Source: Leptolyngbya sp. SIO1E4 (GTDB taxonomy: Bacteria; Cyanobacteriota; Cyanobacteriia; Phormidesmidales; Phormidesmidaceae). Taken from it: a stretch of 64,000 nucleotides of DNA. A program made the translations under genes and the position numbers. Shown here piece after piece: positions 44,781 to 54,316 of this stretch. The first letter of the stretch is position 1; the number at the start of each line of letters is the position of its first letter. The stretch is taken from the NCBI GenBank assembly GCA_010672825.2, contig JAAHFU020000007.1, positions 243,163-307,162 of the forward strand, given 5' to 3'. The notes under the pieces are model-generated. The model searched no databases, was not told the DNA's origin, and saw nothing but the letters and a program-made list of their open reading frames with translations.

Positions 44781-46010
44781 ATGGCTTTCAATTTTCTGGA
44801 AAATGCCACCATGGCGCTCAAAACCCTGGCGGCCAACAAAATGCGCAGCGGTCTGACGATGCTCGGCATCATTATCGGGAATGCCTCTGTCATTGCGATG
44901 GTGGCTGTGGGTGAGGCCGCCCAAGTCTATGTGACCAGGCAGTTTGAGGAGCTAGGCACCAATGTTTTGTTTGTGACCCCAGGGGATGCCCAGCGGGGCC
45001 CCGTTGCTGGAACGGCCAGGGCTGATACCCTAACGCTGGCTGACGCCGAGGCGATCGCCACAGAAGTGCTGGCCATCACAGCTGTCTCTCCAGAAAAGAA
45101 CCAGCGATTACGCGTCACCCAAGGAGCGGCTGAAACCCAGGCCAATGTGATCGGCACAACCCCCGAATACTCAACCGTGCGGAACCTCACCATGGCCCAG
45201 GGGCGGTTTCTCAGCCCGATTGATACTCAGAGCAATTTACAGGTTGCGGTCTTGGGCAGTGAGGTCGCTCGGACTCTATTTAGCAGTCAGGCCCCTCTAA
45301 ATCAGCGAATTCGGATTAATAACCTGAGCTTTAGGGTTATCGGCGTCGCCACCGAGCGAGGATCTTCCTTTGGTCAAAACCAGGACGAAGCCATCTATCT
45401 TCCCATCGAGGTGATGGCCAGCCAGGTCACCGGTCAAGAAGCGGGCAAGACCAGTCCTTCAGTGCAGACCATTGCCATTTCGGCTCAGAGTGAAGCAGCC
45501 TCGAGTGCAGCTCAATACCAGATTACAAATCTGCTGCGGCTGCGCCACGGCATTTTGCAGGGGGAGAACGATTTCACTGTGCAAAGTCAGCAAGATTTAT
45601 TGGCAACGGCCTCGAACATTACCGACATGCTGGTGCTGGTGCTGGCCTGTACCGCTGGGATTTCTTTACTAGTAGGAGGCATCGGCATTATGAACATCAT
45701 GCTAGTGTCAGTGACCGAACGAACCCGCGAAATTGGTCTTCGCAAGGCCATTGGAGCTAAGGGCAGCGATATTTTGGCTCAGTTCACCATTGAAGCGGTC
45801 ATTCTTGCCACGACCGGTGGGTTGATCGGCACGACCCTGGCCATTGGGGGTGTTTTTCTCTTGACCCTGCTGAGTCCGCTCACGGGCGGTATCAGCCTAA
45901 CTGCCATTGTCCTTTCTTTTACGGTCTCTGGGGGGATTGGCCTGGGATTTGGCATTTTACCGGCCCGCAGGGCGGCTCAGCTAGATCCGATTGTGGCCCT
46001 GCGCAGCTAA
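44781..46010 (+). CDS. MacB-type ABC transporter permease
   Basis: 409 residues from ATG 44781. The MacB_PCD N-terminal membrane helix (MRSGLTMLGIIIGNASVIAMVAVG), a periplasmic core (about 50-260) and FtsX-type helices at the end (ISLLVGGIGIMNIMLVSVTERTREIGLRKAIGA, ILPARRAAQLDPIVALR). The ATPase domain is separate (next gene), unlike single-chain MacB. Mechanotransmission-type exporter of peptides, lipids or toxins. Confidence 0.92.
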   Translation: MAFNFLENATMALKTLAANKMRSGLTMLGIIIGNASVIAMVAVGEAAQVYVTRQFEELGTNVLFVTPGDAQRGPVAGTARADTLTLADAEAIATEVLAITAVSPEKNQRLRVTQGAAETQANVIGTTPEYSTVRNLTMAQGRFLSPIDTQSNLQVAVLGSEVARTLFSSQAPLNQRIRINNLSFRVIGVATERGSSFGQNQDEAIYLPIEVMASQVTGQEAGKTSPSVQTIAISAQSEAASSAAQYQITNLLRLRHGILQGENDFTVQSQQDLLATASNITDMLVLVLACTAGISLLVGGIGIMNIMLVSVTERTREIGLRKAIGAKGSDILAQFTIEAVILATTGGLIGTTLAIGGVFLLTLLSPLTGGISLTAIVLSFTVSGGIGLGFGILPARRAAQLDPIVALRS

Positions 46011-46144
46011 GGACAGCGGAGACCGGGGTTCTCTTCGCAGAGGCCCAACTTTTTAGGATCGTCACCCAGTTAATTCGTCACTCAACTTTCAAATTATTGG
46101 AGTTCTCAGGAGTTGTTTATCTACCAGTCTATTTTTCTTGACGT

Positions 46145-46846
46145 ATGGCACTCATCAACCTGCAACACATTACCAAAACCTATGGGGCTGGGCACCTGGC
46201 AGTGCAGGCCTTGAGCGATGTTAGCCTGGCGATTGATCCGGGAGAGTACTGCGCCATTATGGGGCCTTCTGGGTCTGGCAAATCGACGGCCATGAATATC
46301 ATTGGCTGTTTAGACCGGCCCACCCAGGGCAGTTATCGATTAGATGATATTCCTGTAGACACCTTAGAAACTAATGCCCTGGCTGAGATTCGCAATCGCA
46401 AAATCGGGTTTGTGTTTCAGCAGTTTCATCTGCTGCCTCAGCTCACGGCGGTTGAAAATGTCATGCTCCCGATGGTGTATGCCAACATCCCCCAGGCCAA
46501 ACGGAAAACACGGGCCATCAAAGCACTACAAAAAGTGGGCTTGGGCAATCGCCTCCATAACCGACCTAACCAGCTATCGGGGGGGCAGCAGCAGCGGGTC
46601 GCCATTGCCCGAGCGATTGTGAATCGCCCCAAACTCTTGTTAGCTGATGAACCCACGGGTGCCCTCGATTCCCACACGAGCCAGAGCATTATGGACATTT
46701 TTGCTGCCCTCAACCACAATGGCATGACGTTGGTCATGGTGACCCATGATGCAGAGGTGGCCCAGCAGTGCGATCGCATCATCTGGTTTCGAGATGGCCA
46801 AATTCTCAGCGATCGCCTCTCGGCCCATGAACTCGCGACGATATGA
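46145..46846 (+). CDS. MacB/LolD-type ABC ATPase of the exporter
   Basis: 233 residues with Walker [10 protein letters not shown] (40-48), LSGGQ (about 144-148), Walker B LLLADE and H-loop VTHDAE. It follows the permease by 134 bases, so it completes the adaptor-permease-ATPase set. It is a paralogue of the orphan ATPase at 9386. Probably energises export out of the cell envelope. Confidence 0.9.
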   Translation: MALINLQHITKTYGAGHLAVQALSDVSLAIDPGEYCAIMGPSGSGKSTAMNIIGCLDRPTQGSYRLDDIPVDTLETNALAEIRNRKIGFVFQQFHLLPQLTAVENVMLPMVYANIPQAKRKTRAIKALQKVGLGNRLHNRPNQLSGGQQQRVAIARAIVNRPKLLLADEPTGALDSHTSQSIMDIFAALNHNGMTLVMVTHDAEVAQQCDRIIWFRDGQILSDRLSAHELATI

Positions 46847-46947
46847 TGCTAAAACCGCCCGATTGCCTGTGGCCAGTTGGGGGAGTCAGGTCATTTGTGC
46901 CAGGATAGAAAGGACTCTGGGCGATTGCACCCTGACACTTTCTATCG

Positions 46948-47904
46948 ATGGAACGACCAGCGAGCCCTATGCAACCTCTACGCGTTGTTTCACTGCTGCC
47001 GAGTGCAACAGAAATTATTCACCTGCTGGGACTGACCGAACATCAAGTGGGGCGTAGCCATGAGTGTGATTATCCCGCTGGGGTGGAGGGGTTACCCCCC
47101 TGCACAGAGCCCAAATTTAATCCTGAGGGAACCAGCGCTGATATCCACGATCGCGTCATGGCGCTGCTGCAGTCGGCCCTCAGCGTTTACCAGGTTAAAA
47201 CCGAGATGCTGCAGCAGCTGCAGCCCACCCATATCCTGACCCAGGCGCAGTGTGAAGTCTGTGCCGTGAGCTTGCCCGATGTGGAAGCTGCTGTAGCGTC
47301 GTTAACGGGGGTATCGCCCCAGGTTTTGTCGCTGCAGCCGACGGTGCTGACTGAAGTGTGGGACGATATTACCAACGTGGCTCAAGCTCTTTTGGGTGAA
47401 GCAGGGCAGGCTCAGGCAGCCTCGGCGATCGCTGCTCTCAAGGCCCGTTTAGAAACCTGCCGCACCCTAACCCGCGAAATTGAGCATCAGCCCACGGTCG
47501 TGTGTATTGAATGGCCAGATCCGCTCATGGCAGCGGGTAACTGGGTGCCAGAACTGGTGACCTTAGCCGGGGGGGTTTCTATGCTGGGTCATCTCGGTCA
47601 GCACTCTCCGTGGATCACCTGGAATGATTTAATGAAAGCCGATCCAGAGGTGATTGTTTTGATGCCCTGTGGCTACGACTTAAAGAAAACGGCCCAGGAA
47701 AGTCAAGTGCTTTTAGAGAATCCCCATTGGTCGCTGCTCAGGGCCGTTAAGACCGGGCGGGTATACGTTACCGATGGCAACCAGTACTTTAATCGCCCTG
47801 GCCCCCGGTTAGTAGACTCTGTCGAAATTCTGGCAGAGATATTTCATCCGAAGGTGATGCCGACTCGGTATAAAGGTCAAGCATGGCAACCGCTGCTGAG
47901 CTAA
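46948..47904 (+). CDS. Cobalamin-binding, BtuF-like protein without signal peptide
   Basis: 318 residues; MQPLRVVSLLPSATEIIHLL begins the periplasmic-binding-protein fold (ATG 46969 is an alternative start). Other features: GRSHECDYPAG, a cysteine pair (QAQCEVCAVS), VCIEWPDPLMAAGNWVPEL and a long helix linking two lobes. No signal peptide or lipobox is seen, so it may act in the cytosol as a cobalamin- or corrinoid-binding protein rather than as a transporter receptor. No B12 permease genes adjoin. Confidence 0.78.
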   Translation: MERPASPMQPLRVVSLLPSATEIIHLLGLTEHQVGRSHECDYPAGVEGLPPCTEPKFNPEGTSADIHDRVMALLQSALSVYQVKTEMLQQLQPTHILTQAQCEVCAVSLPDVEAAVASLTGVSPQVLSLQPTVLTEVWDDITNVAQALLGEAGQAQAASAIAALKARLETCRTLTREIEHQPTVVCIEWPDPLMAAGNWVPELVTLAGGVSMLGHLGQHSPWITWNDLMKADPEVIVLMPCGYDLKKTAQESQVLLENPHWSLLRAVKTGRVYVTDGNQYFNRPGPRLVDSVEILAEIFHPKVMPTRYKGQAWQPLLS

Positions 47905-48691
47905 TCGAGGTGTCTGAAACCCAGCCCGGAGGCTATGGCAGCTTGCATTAGCAGTTTGCATTTGGATAAAGCACATCCTACAGCGGTGTGCATTTGGATC
48001 AAGTACACCCTAGACCCCAAACCCTAGACCCCGCCTTCACCAAAATGTACTGGATTGAACTGAATAGGGCTATAAACCCCAAACCCTAGCCCCTGTCTTG
48101 ACCCAGACTTCTTCTTGACGCCAGCGTAAGTTGTTTGTGCGGTGTCCACGGATACAGGCCGTTTTTTTAACAGTGATATGTTGATTTCTTAAAGTTCTCA
48201 AATGTTCCTTGGCAAGTGGCCTACCTGCTTAGCCAGGATACAGCTATCGCTTTCAGTAGCTATACGCTAAGTGCCATTCCTTTAGTTGCCGATTGCTGGG
48301 CTGAAGGGGGAATCTGTGTAAAAGCTGTTCAGAATTTATCACCCTGTAACTTCCTATCAAGTATTTCTAATGTTTGTGGTCTTAACCATCCGATAACACT
48401 TGCTTTGCAGTTAACTAAAGCACCAGTAGTCGGTCAATGCACATCAGTGCGTTTTGGGTCAACCCGCGTTGGCTGGTGTATTTACTTGCCTGGGTTAACG
48501 CTCAATCGCAATGGGAAGCCGGTGTTTACAGCGTTGCCGTTGGGGAACAGGTACCCTCGCTTGTTCCCCAACGCCTTGAAGTTTCAGGGTATTCCTTCCC
48601 CCAACCTATGAATGTGCCTACGCCCTCTCCACTCAGCCGTCAGGTGTGGCTACTCCCCACAGTTCAGGATTAGATATGGAGCCTCACAGTT
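47905..48691. other. Long intergenic region with RptA copies
   Basis: 787 bases. Two RptA units lie at 47949-48113. Frames at 48216-48611 and 48437-48673 overlap each other and show no recognisable family or ribosome site; I did not call them, though the second could be a remnant. Promoter of the GH13 gene is expected near its 3' end. Confidence 0.5.
47949..48113 (+). repeat. RptA dispersed repeat, tandem copies
   Basis: One full unit (TTAGCAGTTTGCATTTGGAT, CAGCGGTGTGCATTTGGATC, ACACCCTAGACCCC, CAAAATGTACTGGATTGAAC, AATAGGGCTATA) and a partial second unit (AACCCCAAACCCTAGCCCCT, CTTGACCCAGAC). The doubled leader suggests serial insertion or recombination between units. Confidence 0.75.
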
Positions 48692-50488
48692 ATGGTTGCT
48701 ACCACCAGTAAACAGTTCAGTCTTTTTGCCACGCGGGTGCGCCCTTTACTGGCAATAGCATATCCGCCCGAAGTTGTTGATCGGTTAAGTCAGCAGCTCT
48801 TTGATTTGCTGCAGCCCTATCTGCAGCAAGTGAGCCAGGAAAACTGGCGCAAATGGAGCCATGACAACATTTTAGTTATCACCTATGGGGACAGCTTAGT
48901 CTCCCAAGATGGCCGATCTCCGCTGGCTGTCCTCGCCGAGTTTTTAGAAACTTACCTGCAGGACACCATCACTGGGGTTCATATTCTGCCATTTTTTCCA
49001 TACACCTCGGATGATGGCTTTGCGATCGTGGACTATACCCAGGTCAACCCTGAGCTAGGGGACTGGAAAGATATTAAGCGCATTGCTCAGCATTTCAATC
49101 TGATGGTGGATCTGGTTGTCAACCATATTTCCAGCAAGCATGACTGGGTCAAACAGTTTCAGGCCAATGAGAAGCCTGGCTGTGATTATTTGATCGAGGC
49201 CGATCCGGATCAAGATTTATCAGAAGTTGTACGCCCGAGAAGCACGCCTCTCCTGACGTCGCTAGAGACGGCTGCGGGGCACAAGCATGTATGGAGTACT
49301 TTTAGTGCTGACCAGCTAGACGTTAATTTTGAAAATCCTGATGTTCTGCTGGAGTACATCAAGATCATTCTTTTTTATGTTCAGTCAGGGGCACGGTACA
49401 TTCGCCTGGATGCTGTCGGGTACCTCTGGAAAAAGCTCGGCACCCGCTGCATTCACCTGTCGGAGACCCACGCGATCGTGCGCCTATTCCGCGAAGTGCT
49501 GCAGATGATTGACCCGGGTATTGCCATCATCACGGAAACCAATGTTCCCAACCGGGAGAATTTGAGCTATTTCGGCAATCGCAATGAAGCGCATATGATC
49601 TATAACTTCAGCTTGCCGCCACTAATACTCAATGCTTTGATGCAAGGGCGATCAGACTATCTCAAACAGTGGATGATGAGTATGCCCCCCGCCCCCATCG
49701 GCTGCGCCTACTTTAATTTCACGGCTTCCCATGACGGTATTGGCATGCGTCCTGCAGAGGGGCTGTTAACAGCGGAGGAATACAACACGCTGATTGCCAC
49801 CATGAAGCAATTCGGTGGGGAGATTAGTATGCGCAGCCGCCCAGATGGGACAGAGTCTCCCTACGAAATCAACATCTCCCTGTTTGATGCTATGAAAGGC
49901 ACGGTAGAGGGTGAAGATGAATGGCAGGTAGAGCGGTTTTTGTGTTCTCAGGCGGTGATGATGTCTCTGGAGGGCATTCCGGCTTTTTATATCCATAGCC
50001 TGCTGGCCACTCGGAACCATCATGAAGGGGTGAGCCAGACAGGGCACAAGCGGGCGATTAATCGCTACAAGTGGGATATTGATGCCCTAACCCAGGCATT
50101 GTCTACCCCTGATACGCCCCATGCGATCGCCTTTCAGGAGCTGTGTCGGCTGATCAAAATCCGCCGCCGCCAGCGGGCGTTTCATCCCAACGCCACCCAA
50201 TACACCCTGCATCCCCTGAATAAGGCCATCTTTGCGTTTTGGCGACAAAGTATGGCGCGAGACCAAAGCATCTTTTCAATTCACAATCTGAGTAAGTATC
50301 CCCAAGAGCTGCGCCTGGCCGATTTAAATCTGATGGATACCGATGATTGGGTGGATCTGATCAGTGCAGAGCCCATGACCTCTCTAGAAGAGATTTATGT
50401 GATGCAGCCTTATCAGTCCATGTGGATTACGAACAAAGTGGATTCTGCAGAAGATAACTCAATGCCGGATCCGCTGATGGGTGATTGA
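48692..50488 (+). CDS. GH13 subfamily 18 glycoside phosphorylase (sucrose-phosphorylase-like)
   Basis: 598 residues, (beta/alpha)8 barrel. Catalytic residues: D240 (RLDAVGYLWKKLG), E282 (ITETNVPN) and D348 (TASHDGIGMRP). Subfamily 18 enzymes split sucrose, sucrose-6'-phosphate or glucosylglycerate with phosphate to give glucose-1-phosphate. HDGIGMRP and the length fit glucosylglycerate phosphorylases as well as sucrose phosphorylases; I cannot choose. It could mobilise compatible solutes. leuD follows 64 bases on, probably coincidental. Confidence 0.88.
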   Translation: MVATTSKQFSLFATRVRPLLAIAYPPEVVDRLSQQLFDLLQPYLQQVSQENWRKWSHDNILVITYGDSLVSQDGRSPLAVLAEFLETYLQDTITGVHILPFFPYTSDDGFAIVDYTQVNPELGDWKDIKRIAQHFNLMVDLVVNHISSKHDWVKQFQANEKPGCDYLIEADPDQDLSEVVRPRSTPLLTSLETAAGHKHVWSTFSADQLDVNFENPDVLLEYIKIILFYVQSGARYIRLDAVGYLWKKLGTRCIHLSETHAIVRLFREVLQMIDPGIAIITETNVPNRENLSYFGNRNEAHMIYNFSLPPLILNALMQGRSDYLKQWMMSMPPAPIGCAYFNFTASHDGIGMRPAEGLLTAEEYNTLIATMKQFGGEISMRSRPDGTESPYEINISLFDAMKGTVEGEDEWQVERFLCSQAVMMSLEGIPAFYIHSLLATRNHHEGVSQTGHKRAINRYKWDIDALTQALSTPDTPHAIAFQELCRLIKIRRRQRAFHPNATQYTLHPLNKAIFAFWRQSMARDQSIFSIHNLSKYPQELRLADLNLMDTDDWVDLISAEPMTSLEEIYVMQPYQSMWITNKVDSAEDNSMPDPLMGD

Positions 50489-50552
50489 AGGGCAACCGGG
50501 GCGATATGATAGGAGGCCAGAGATTACTGAGCGCTGCTAAGGACTGACCCCC

Positions 50553-51155
50553 ATGACCCAGGTGAAAGCCATTGCTGGTCGAGGCATCCCCCTCACTGGA
50601 GATGACATTGATACGGATCGCATTATTCCTGCACGGTTTTTGCGATGTGTCACCTTTGACGGGCTTGGCCAGCAGGTGTTTGCCGACGATCGGGCTCAGC
50701 TCACCGGGCAGCACTCCTTTGATCAGCCCCACTACCAGGGGGCAGAGATTTTCGTGGTGAACCGCAATTTTGGCTGCGGTTCCTCGCGAGAACACGCCCC
50801 CCAAGCGATCGCCCGTTGGGGCATTAAGGCGCTGATTGGTGAAAGCTTTGCTGAGATTTTCTTTGGTAACTGCGTAGCCATGGGGGTGCCCTGTGTGACA
50901 GTTAATGCTGAAGTGGCCCAGACCCTGCAGGCTAAAATTGCAGCCCATCCTCAGCAGCCCTTAGAACTCAACCTGGAGACGCTTACAATTACGATGGCAG
51001 ACTATCAGGCTGCCGTCGCGATCGCCGCAGGCCCCCGACAAATGTTTCTCAGCGGCACCTGGGATGCCTGCGGTCAACTGGTTGCCCAAGCCTCTGCCAT
51101 TCAGGCGACGGCGGCTCAACTCCCTTACATCGGCTGGCAAAAACAGGCTTCCTAA
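50553..51155 (+). CDS. leuD: 3-isopropylmalate dehydratase small subunit
   Basis: Isomerises 2- to 3-isopropylmalate with LeuC in leucine synthesis. 200 residues, with DDIDTDRIIPARFL and NFGCGSSREHAPQAIA, diagnostic of the swivelling LeuD domain. leuC is not adjacent, as is common in cyanobacteria. Its last bases touch the beginning of an RptA tandem. Confidence 0.95.
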   Translation: MTQVKAIAGRGIPLTGDDIDTDRIIPARFLRCVTFDGLGQQVFADDRAQLTGQHSFDQPHYQGAEIFVVNRNFGCGSSREHAPQAIARWGIKALIGESFAEIFFGNCVAMGVPCVTVNAEVAQTLQAKIAAHPQQPLELNLETLTITMADYQAAVAIAAGPRQMFLSGTWDACGQLVAQASAIQATAAQLPYIGWQKQAS

Positions 51156-51336
51156 TAGCGGTTTGCAGTCGGATAAAGCATACCCAAGACCCTAGCCTCT
51201 GTCTTGAACTATAGCGGTATGCAGGCTAATCAAGCACACCCTAGACCCCAAACCCTAGACCCTGTCTTGACCCGGATGTACTGGACTCAACTGAACAAGG
51301 TTATAGATGTGCTGGACTCAACTGAACAAGGCTATA
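51154..51336 (+). repeat. RptA dispersed repeat, nested tandem
   Basis: A truncated unit (ATAGCGGTTTGCAGTCGGAT, CCTCTGTCTTGAAC), a full unit starting near 51211 (TATAGCGGTATGCAGGCTAA, ACCCTAGACCCCAAACCC, GTACTGGACTCAACTGAAC, AAGGTTATA) and an extra right end (GTGCTGGACTCAACTGAACA, AGGCTATA). The full unit is almost identical to the 7.1-kb copy. Confidence 0.85.
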
Positions 51337-51362
51337 AAGGCAGCTGCAAGCGACCTGATGCC

Positions 51363-52745
51363 TCATTCTGCTGGCCTGCCTTCCTGCTCCCATGTTCCTG
51401 ACCCTTGCAGATAGGCTCTGGCCTCATAGGCCCATTGGTCTTGTTGAGAATTGAGGGGGTTGGCAAACGCAACGCAGCTACGGGCCGCAAGTTCAGCGGT
51501 GGCGCGATCGCCCGAGGCTTCTGCGGTTTGAAATAACAAGCAGTGAGGTTGGGCGTCAGGGTTGGAGGCTGCTAGGCGACTTTCAGCACTGCTTGCAGTG
51601 CTCCTTTGGGCGTCACTTTCAGGACTTTCAAGAATGCTGCTTTCGGCGCTTGGGTCGATGCTCGGGGCGTCATTACTTTCAGGACTTTCAGGACGGACGG
51701 TTGGGGTTTCAATGGCAATGCTTTTTCTGAGGTTCTGCTCTGCTTCGGCATAGCGTCCCTGCTGTAGTCTGGCCCATCCCAAGTTGCTCCATAACTCAGC
51801 TCGCAGTGCCTGGGTTTCTGGGGTGTCCTCAATTTGGTCGAGGGCTGGGGTCAACAGCTCAATGACCGCATCAGGGTTTTCGTTTTCTAAATAGAGGGCT
51901 GCCAATCGGTTATAGGCCGGTAAAAAATCCCCTCTCGTTGCCAGAAGTAGCTGGTCTTGGGCACTTTCGGTGCGACCCAAGTCGGCATACAGTTCCCCTA
52001 AACGGTAATTAGCCTCTGAATTTTCTTGATCTAAACTGATGGCACGTTTATACGCCGTTTCCGCTTCCTGTAAATTCCCTTGTTCTTCTAAGGTCTGGCC
52101 GTTTTCAACGATGCGTTCAGCAATCACGGGTAGGGTATTGTGAAAGCCCACTAACCCTGCTAGCAGCATCAGTGATAGCCCCAGCTTGGTTTCTTGCCAC
52201 CAATGGCGCCCCAGCCCAGTACTGTCTAAGGCATTTTCGATAAACCGGCGCCCTCCATCTGTCAGGACACCCCCTGCAGTGGCCAGGGTGAGAACACTCT
52301 GGCCGATGAGGGCAAACGAGCCCCACAGGCCCGGTGCCCCTGCGGTTAAAAAGCGGCCGCCAATGTCAACAACGAGGCTGGCTGAGGCCGTTAAGGAGGT
52401 TACGGTGAGGGCACTCCAGAGCCAATCATAGCGATCACGGACATGAATGGGCTTTTCTAAAAACCACCACCAGGCTGATTCAGGCGGTTGCAGGCTCTTT
52501 TGCCATGCCTCTAAATCAACGGTGTTGTGGATATTTCTAGCCTGCTCAAGCAGACGGTCATCGAGGGTGATGAGGTGCAAAAATAATTCAGGCATCGTCG
52601 TCCCTGCAGGGGATTGACGTGCAGCTTCGACCTGATCACGGGCCTGAAGAACGGCTAAGACGGTTTCAGCATTGGCCGTTTTCTCTAAACTGGCGATCGC
52701 CCCTGCATAGTGCTGAATGGCATCTGGTAAAGTCATCGCTGTCAT
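51363..52745 (-). CDS. TPR membrane protein of unknown function
   Basis: 460 residues from ATG 52745 (GGAAGGGG upstream; ATG 52775 would add ten). The N-terminal 100 residues are helical, then about four hydrophobic helices (about 100-220, LWSALTVTSLTASASLVV and LGLSLMLLAGLVGF), then TPR repeats (about 225-345; AETAYKRAISLDQENSEANYR) and a low-complexity serine/proline-rich linker (SPESNDAPSIDPSAESSILE) before a last helical repeat. Probably a membrane scaffold. It is convergent with leuD. Confidence 0.72.
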   Translation of the reverse strand: MTAMTLPDAIQHYAGAIASLEKTANAETVLAVLQARDQVEAARQSPAGTTMPELFLHLITLDDRLLEQARNIHNTVDLEAWQKSLQPPESAWWWFLEKPIHVRDRYDWLWSALTVTSLTASASLVVDIGGRFLTAGAPGLWGSFALIGQSVLTLATAGGVLTDGGRRFIENALDSTGLGRHWWQETKLGLSLMLLAGLVGFHNTLPVIAERIVENGQTLEEQGNLQEAETAYKRAISLDQENSEANYRLGELYADLGRTESAQDQLLLATRGDFLPAYNRLAALYLENENPDAVIELLTPALDQIEDTPETQALRAELWSNLGWARLQQGRYAEAEQNLRKSIAIETPTVRPESPESNDAPSIDPSAESSILESPESDAQRSTASSAESRLAASNPDAQPHCLLFQTAEASGDRATAELAARSCVAFANPLNSQQDQWAYEARAYLQGSGTWEQEGRPAE

Positions 52746-52899
52746 CGTGTCATTCCCCTTCCAGCGCTCCCCCATTACACCTCTTGTGAGACCTCGTTCG
52801 GGGCAGAAGACGCCCAGTTCTCAATGTGGATCAGCGTTGGGCAGATGAGTGATTGGATGAATCGTAAGCGGGAAAAGGGAATAAGTCGGGAAGAAATGC

Positions 52900-54009
52900 C
52901 TACTCCACCACTAAACGAGCCAGGCTTGTGCCCGGATAATAAACACCCAGGATTTGATCATAGTTAAAGCCTTGAGCGGCATAGTCCTTCGCGCCATGCT
53001 GGCTCATCCCTTGCCCCCCGTGAGCTTCCTGAACGATTTGGTCAGATGCGGCATATAGGGATTCAACAATGCCCCCCCGGTAGCTAATGAATTCCCCAGC
53101 GGTTTCTGCTACCGCCTGTTGGGTGCCGGTCGTTTCCATCGCAATCCCCTTATAGGCCTGGAAGCGCTGCGTATTGTCCAAGTCGAAATAATCGCTAGCT
53201 GGGCGCACATGGTGGGTTAAAGCGTAGGAACGGGCTGCCACTGCCTGGGCTTTGAACGCTTCTAAGGGCCAGTGATGATACATTTCGCTGCCCACGACAC
53301 TGGCGAGGTATTCCCCTAACAGCACGAAATTGACCGCGAGCAGTTCTCCACCGTTGTTGAACAACAGAACCCGGCCTCGATACCAGCTGCCGTCCACAAA
53401 GACATAGCCCCCGGCATCTGCCTCTAGCCAAACGGCCCCTGATAGCTGACAGCCATCAAAGCTAATACCCTGGGCAGTTGGGGAAGCGGTCAGGCTGGTT
53501 TGGGCCGGAATATCACAGTGGGCCGAACCATCGGTATTGATCACCCATCCCAAAGTGTTGGCCCCAACCACCAGGGATGGCACATTACGGGCGATCGCAA
53601 CCCGCATTTCAAGAACGTGGTCAATGACAGCGTCATTGACTGCAGTGGCTGCGGGGGCAGCGACCGGGGGCGCTGGCTGTTGCGCTGAGGTGGGGCTGGC
53701 AGCAGCGGCAGCCCCTTCTGAGCCTTGAGCGTCTGTGGCTGGGGTGGCGGCACTTGCCTGCCGGGCACGTTGAATGCGGTAAAGATCAATCACCGATTGC
53801 CGCACCATGCCGGTACTGCGCCATAGCTCCTTCTCTAGCGGCTCGACCCTGGCGGCACCGCCAATGCCAGGAATCGGCATCAGCCGCAGCATAAGCGCGC
53901 TCGATAATAGGGCTCCACTTGCAAATGTAAGTCGCGATCGCAGCTTCGGTTCTGTCCGACCACATAGCTGCCGAATTCGCTGCCATTCCTGCTGAAACTG
54001 CACCACCAT
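52900..54009 (-). CDS. SpoIID/LytB-domain protein
   Basis: 369 residues. An N-terminal hydrophobic stretch (about 27-47) acts as signal or anchor; an alanine/proline-rich linker follows (about 85-125). The C-terminal SpoIID domain shows LGEYLASVVGSEMYHHWPLEAFKAQAVAARSYAL, ETAGEFISYRGGIVESLYAASD and HGGQGMSQHGAKDYA, which include the conserved catalytic glutamate and the terminal amidase-enhancer motif. Predicted lytic transglycosylase or amidase enhancer in the cell wall. Confidence 0.85.
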   Translation of the reverse strand: MVVQFQQEWQRIRQLCGRTEPKLRSRLTFASGALLSSALMLRLMPIPGIGGAARVEPLEKELWRSTGMVRQSVIDLYRIQRARQASAATPATDAQGSEGAAAAASPTSAQQPAPPVAAPAATAVNDAVIDHVLEMRVAIARNVPSLVVGANTLGWVINTDGSAHCDIPAQTSLTASPTAQGISFDGCQLSGAVWLEADAGGYVFVDGSWYRGRVLLFNNGGELLAVNFVLLGEYLASVVGSEMYHHWPLEAFKAQAVAARSYALTHHVRPASDYFDLDNTQRFQAYKGIAMETTGTQQAVAETAGEFISYRGGIVESLYAASDQIVQEAHGGQGMSQHGAKDYAAQGFNYDQILGVYYPGTSLARLVVE

Positions 54010-54316
54010 TGCCGCCTGCCAACCTTCAAAAGTTCACGAACAGCCCCCCTGCATTCTGGCCTACTTTAACTGTTTTTTAGCTTTTCAGATTACTTTTCTG
54101 TGCCTTGAATACCACTTGAATACCAGAGGCAGGTCTGGGGGCATCGGAATTGCTGGGCGAGTGATTTAAGACGGCGATTGAGGCGGGAGAGTTCCCATTA
54201 GAATGGGGCAAAATCTCGCAAAAGGCGCTTGAGGAGCTAAAAACTTTGGTTAGGATTACAAGGCACCCAGTGCAACGCTAGATCAGTCGCTCATCCCCCC
54301 TGAAACTTTCATCACT
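54010..54316. other. Spacer before the methyltransferase gene
   Basis: 307 bases; no repeats or gene. CCTTGAATACCACTTGAATACCAG at 54103-54126 contains a direct TTGAATACCA repeat spaced 12 bases apart, a weak operator candidate for the methyltransferase or the divergent SpoIID gene. Confidence 0.35.

Noticed and set aside
46847..46947. Cobalamin riboswitch before the BtuF-like gene
   Set aside because: The spacer is only about 100 bases and lacks the B12-box-like GCCACTG motif, so there is no room for the usual fold.
48216..48673. Two overlapping plus-strand frames (131 and 78 codons) before the GH13 gene
   Set aside because: They contradict each other, have no ribosome site or recognisable family, and look like chance open frames or old remnants.
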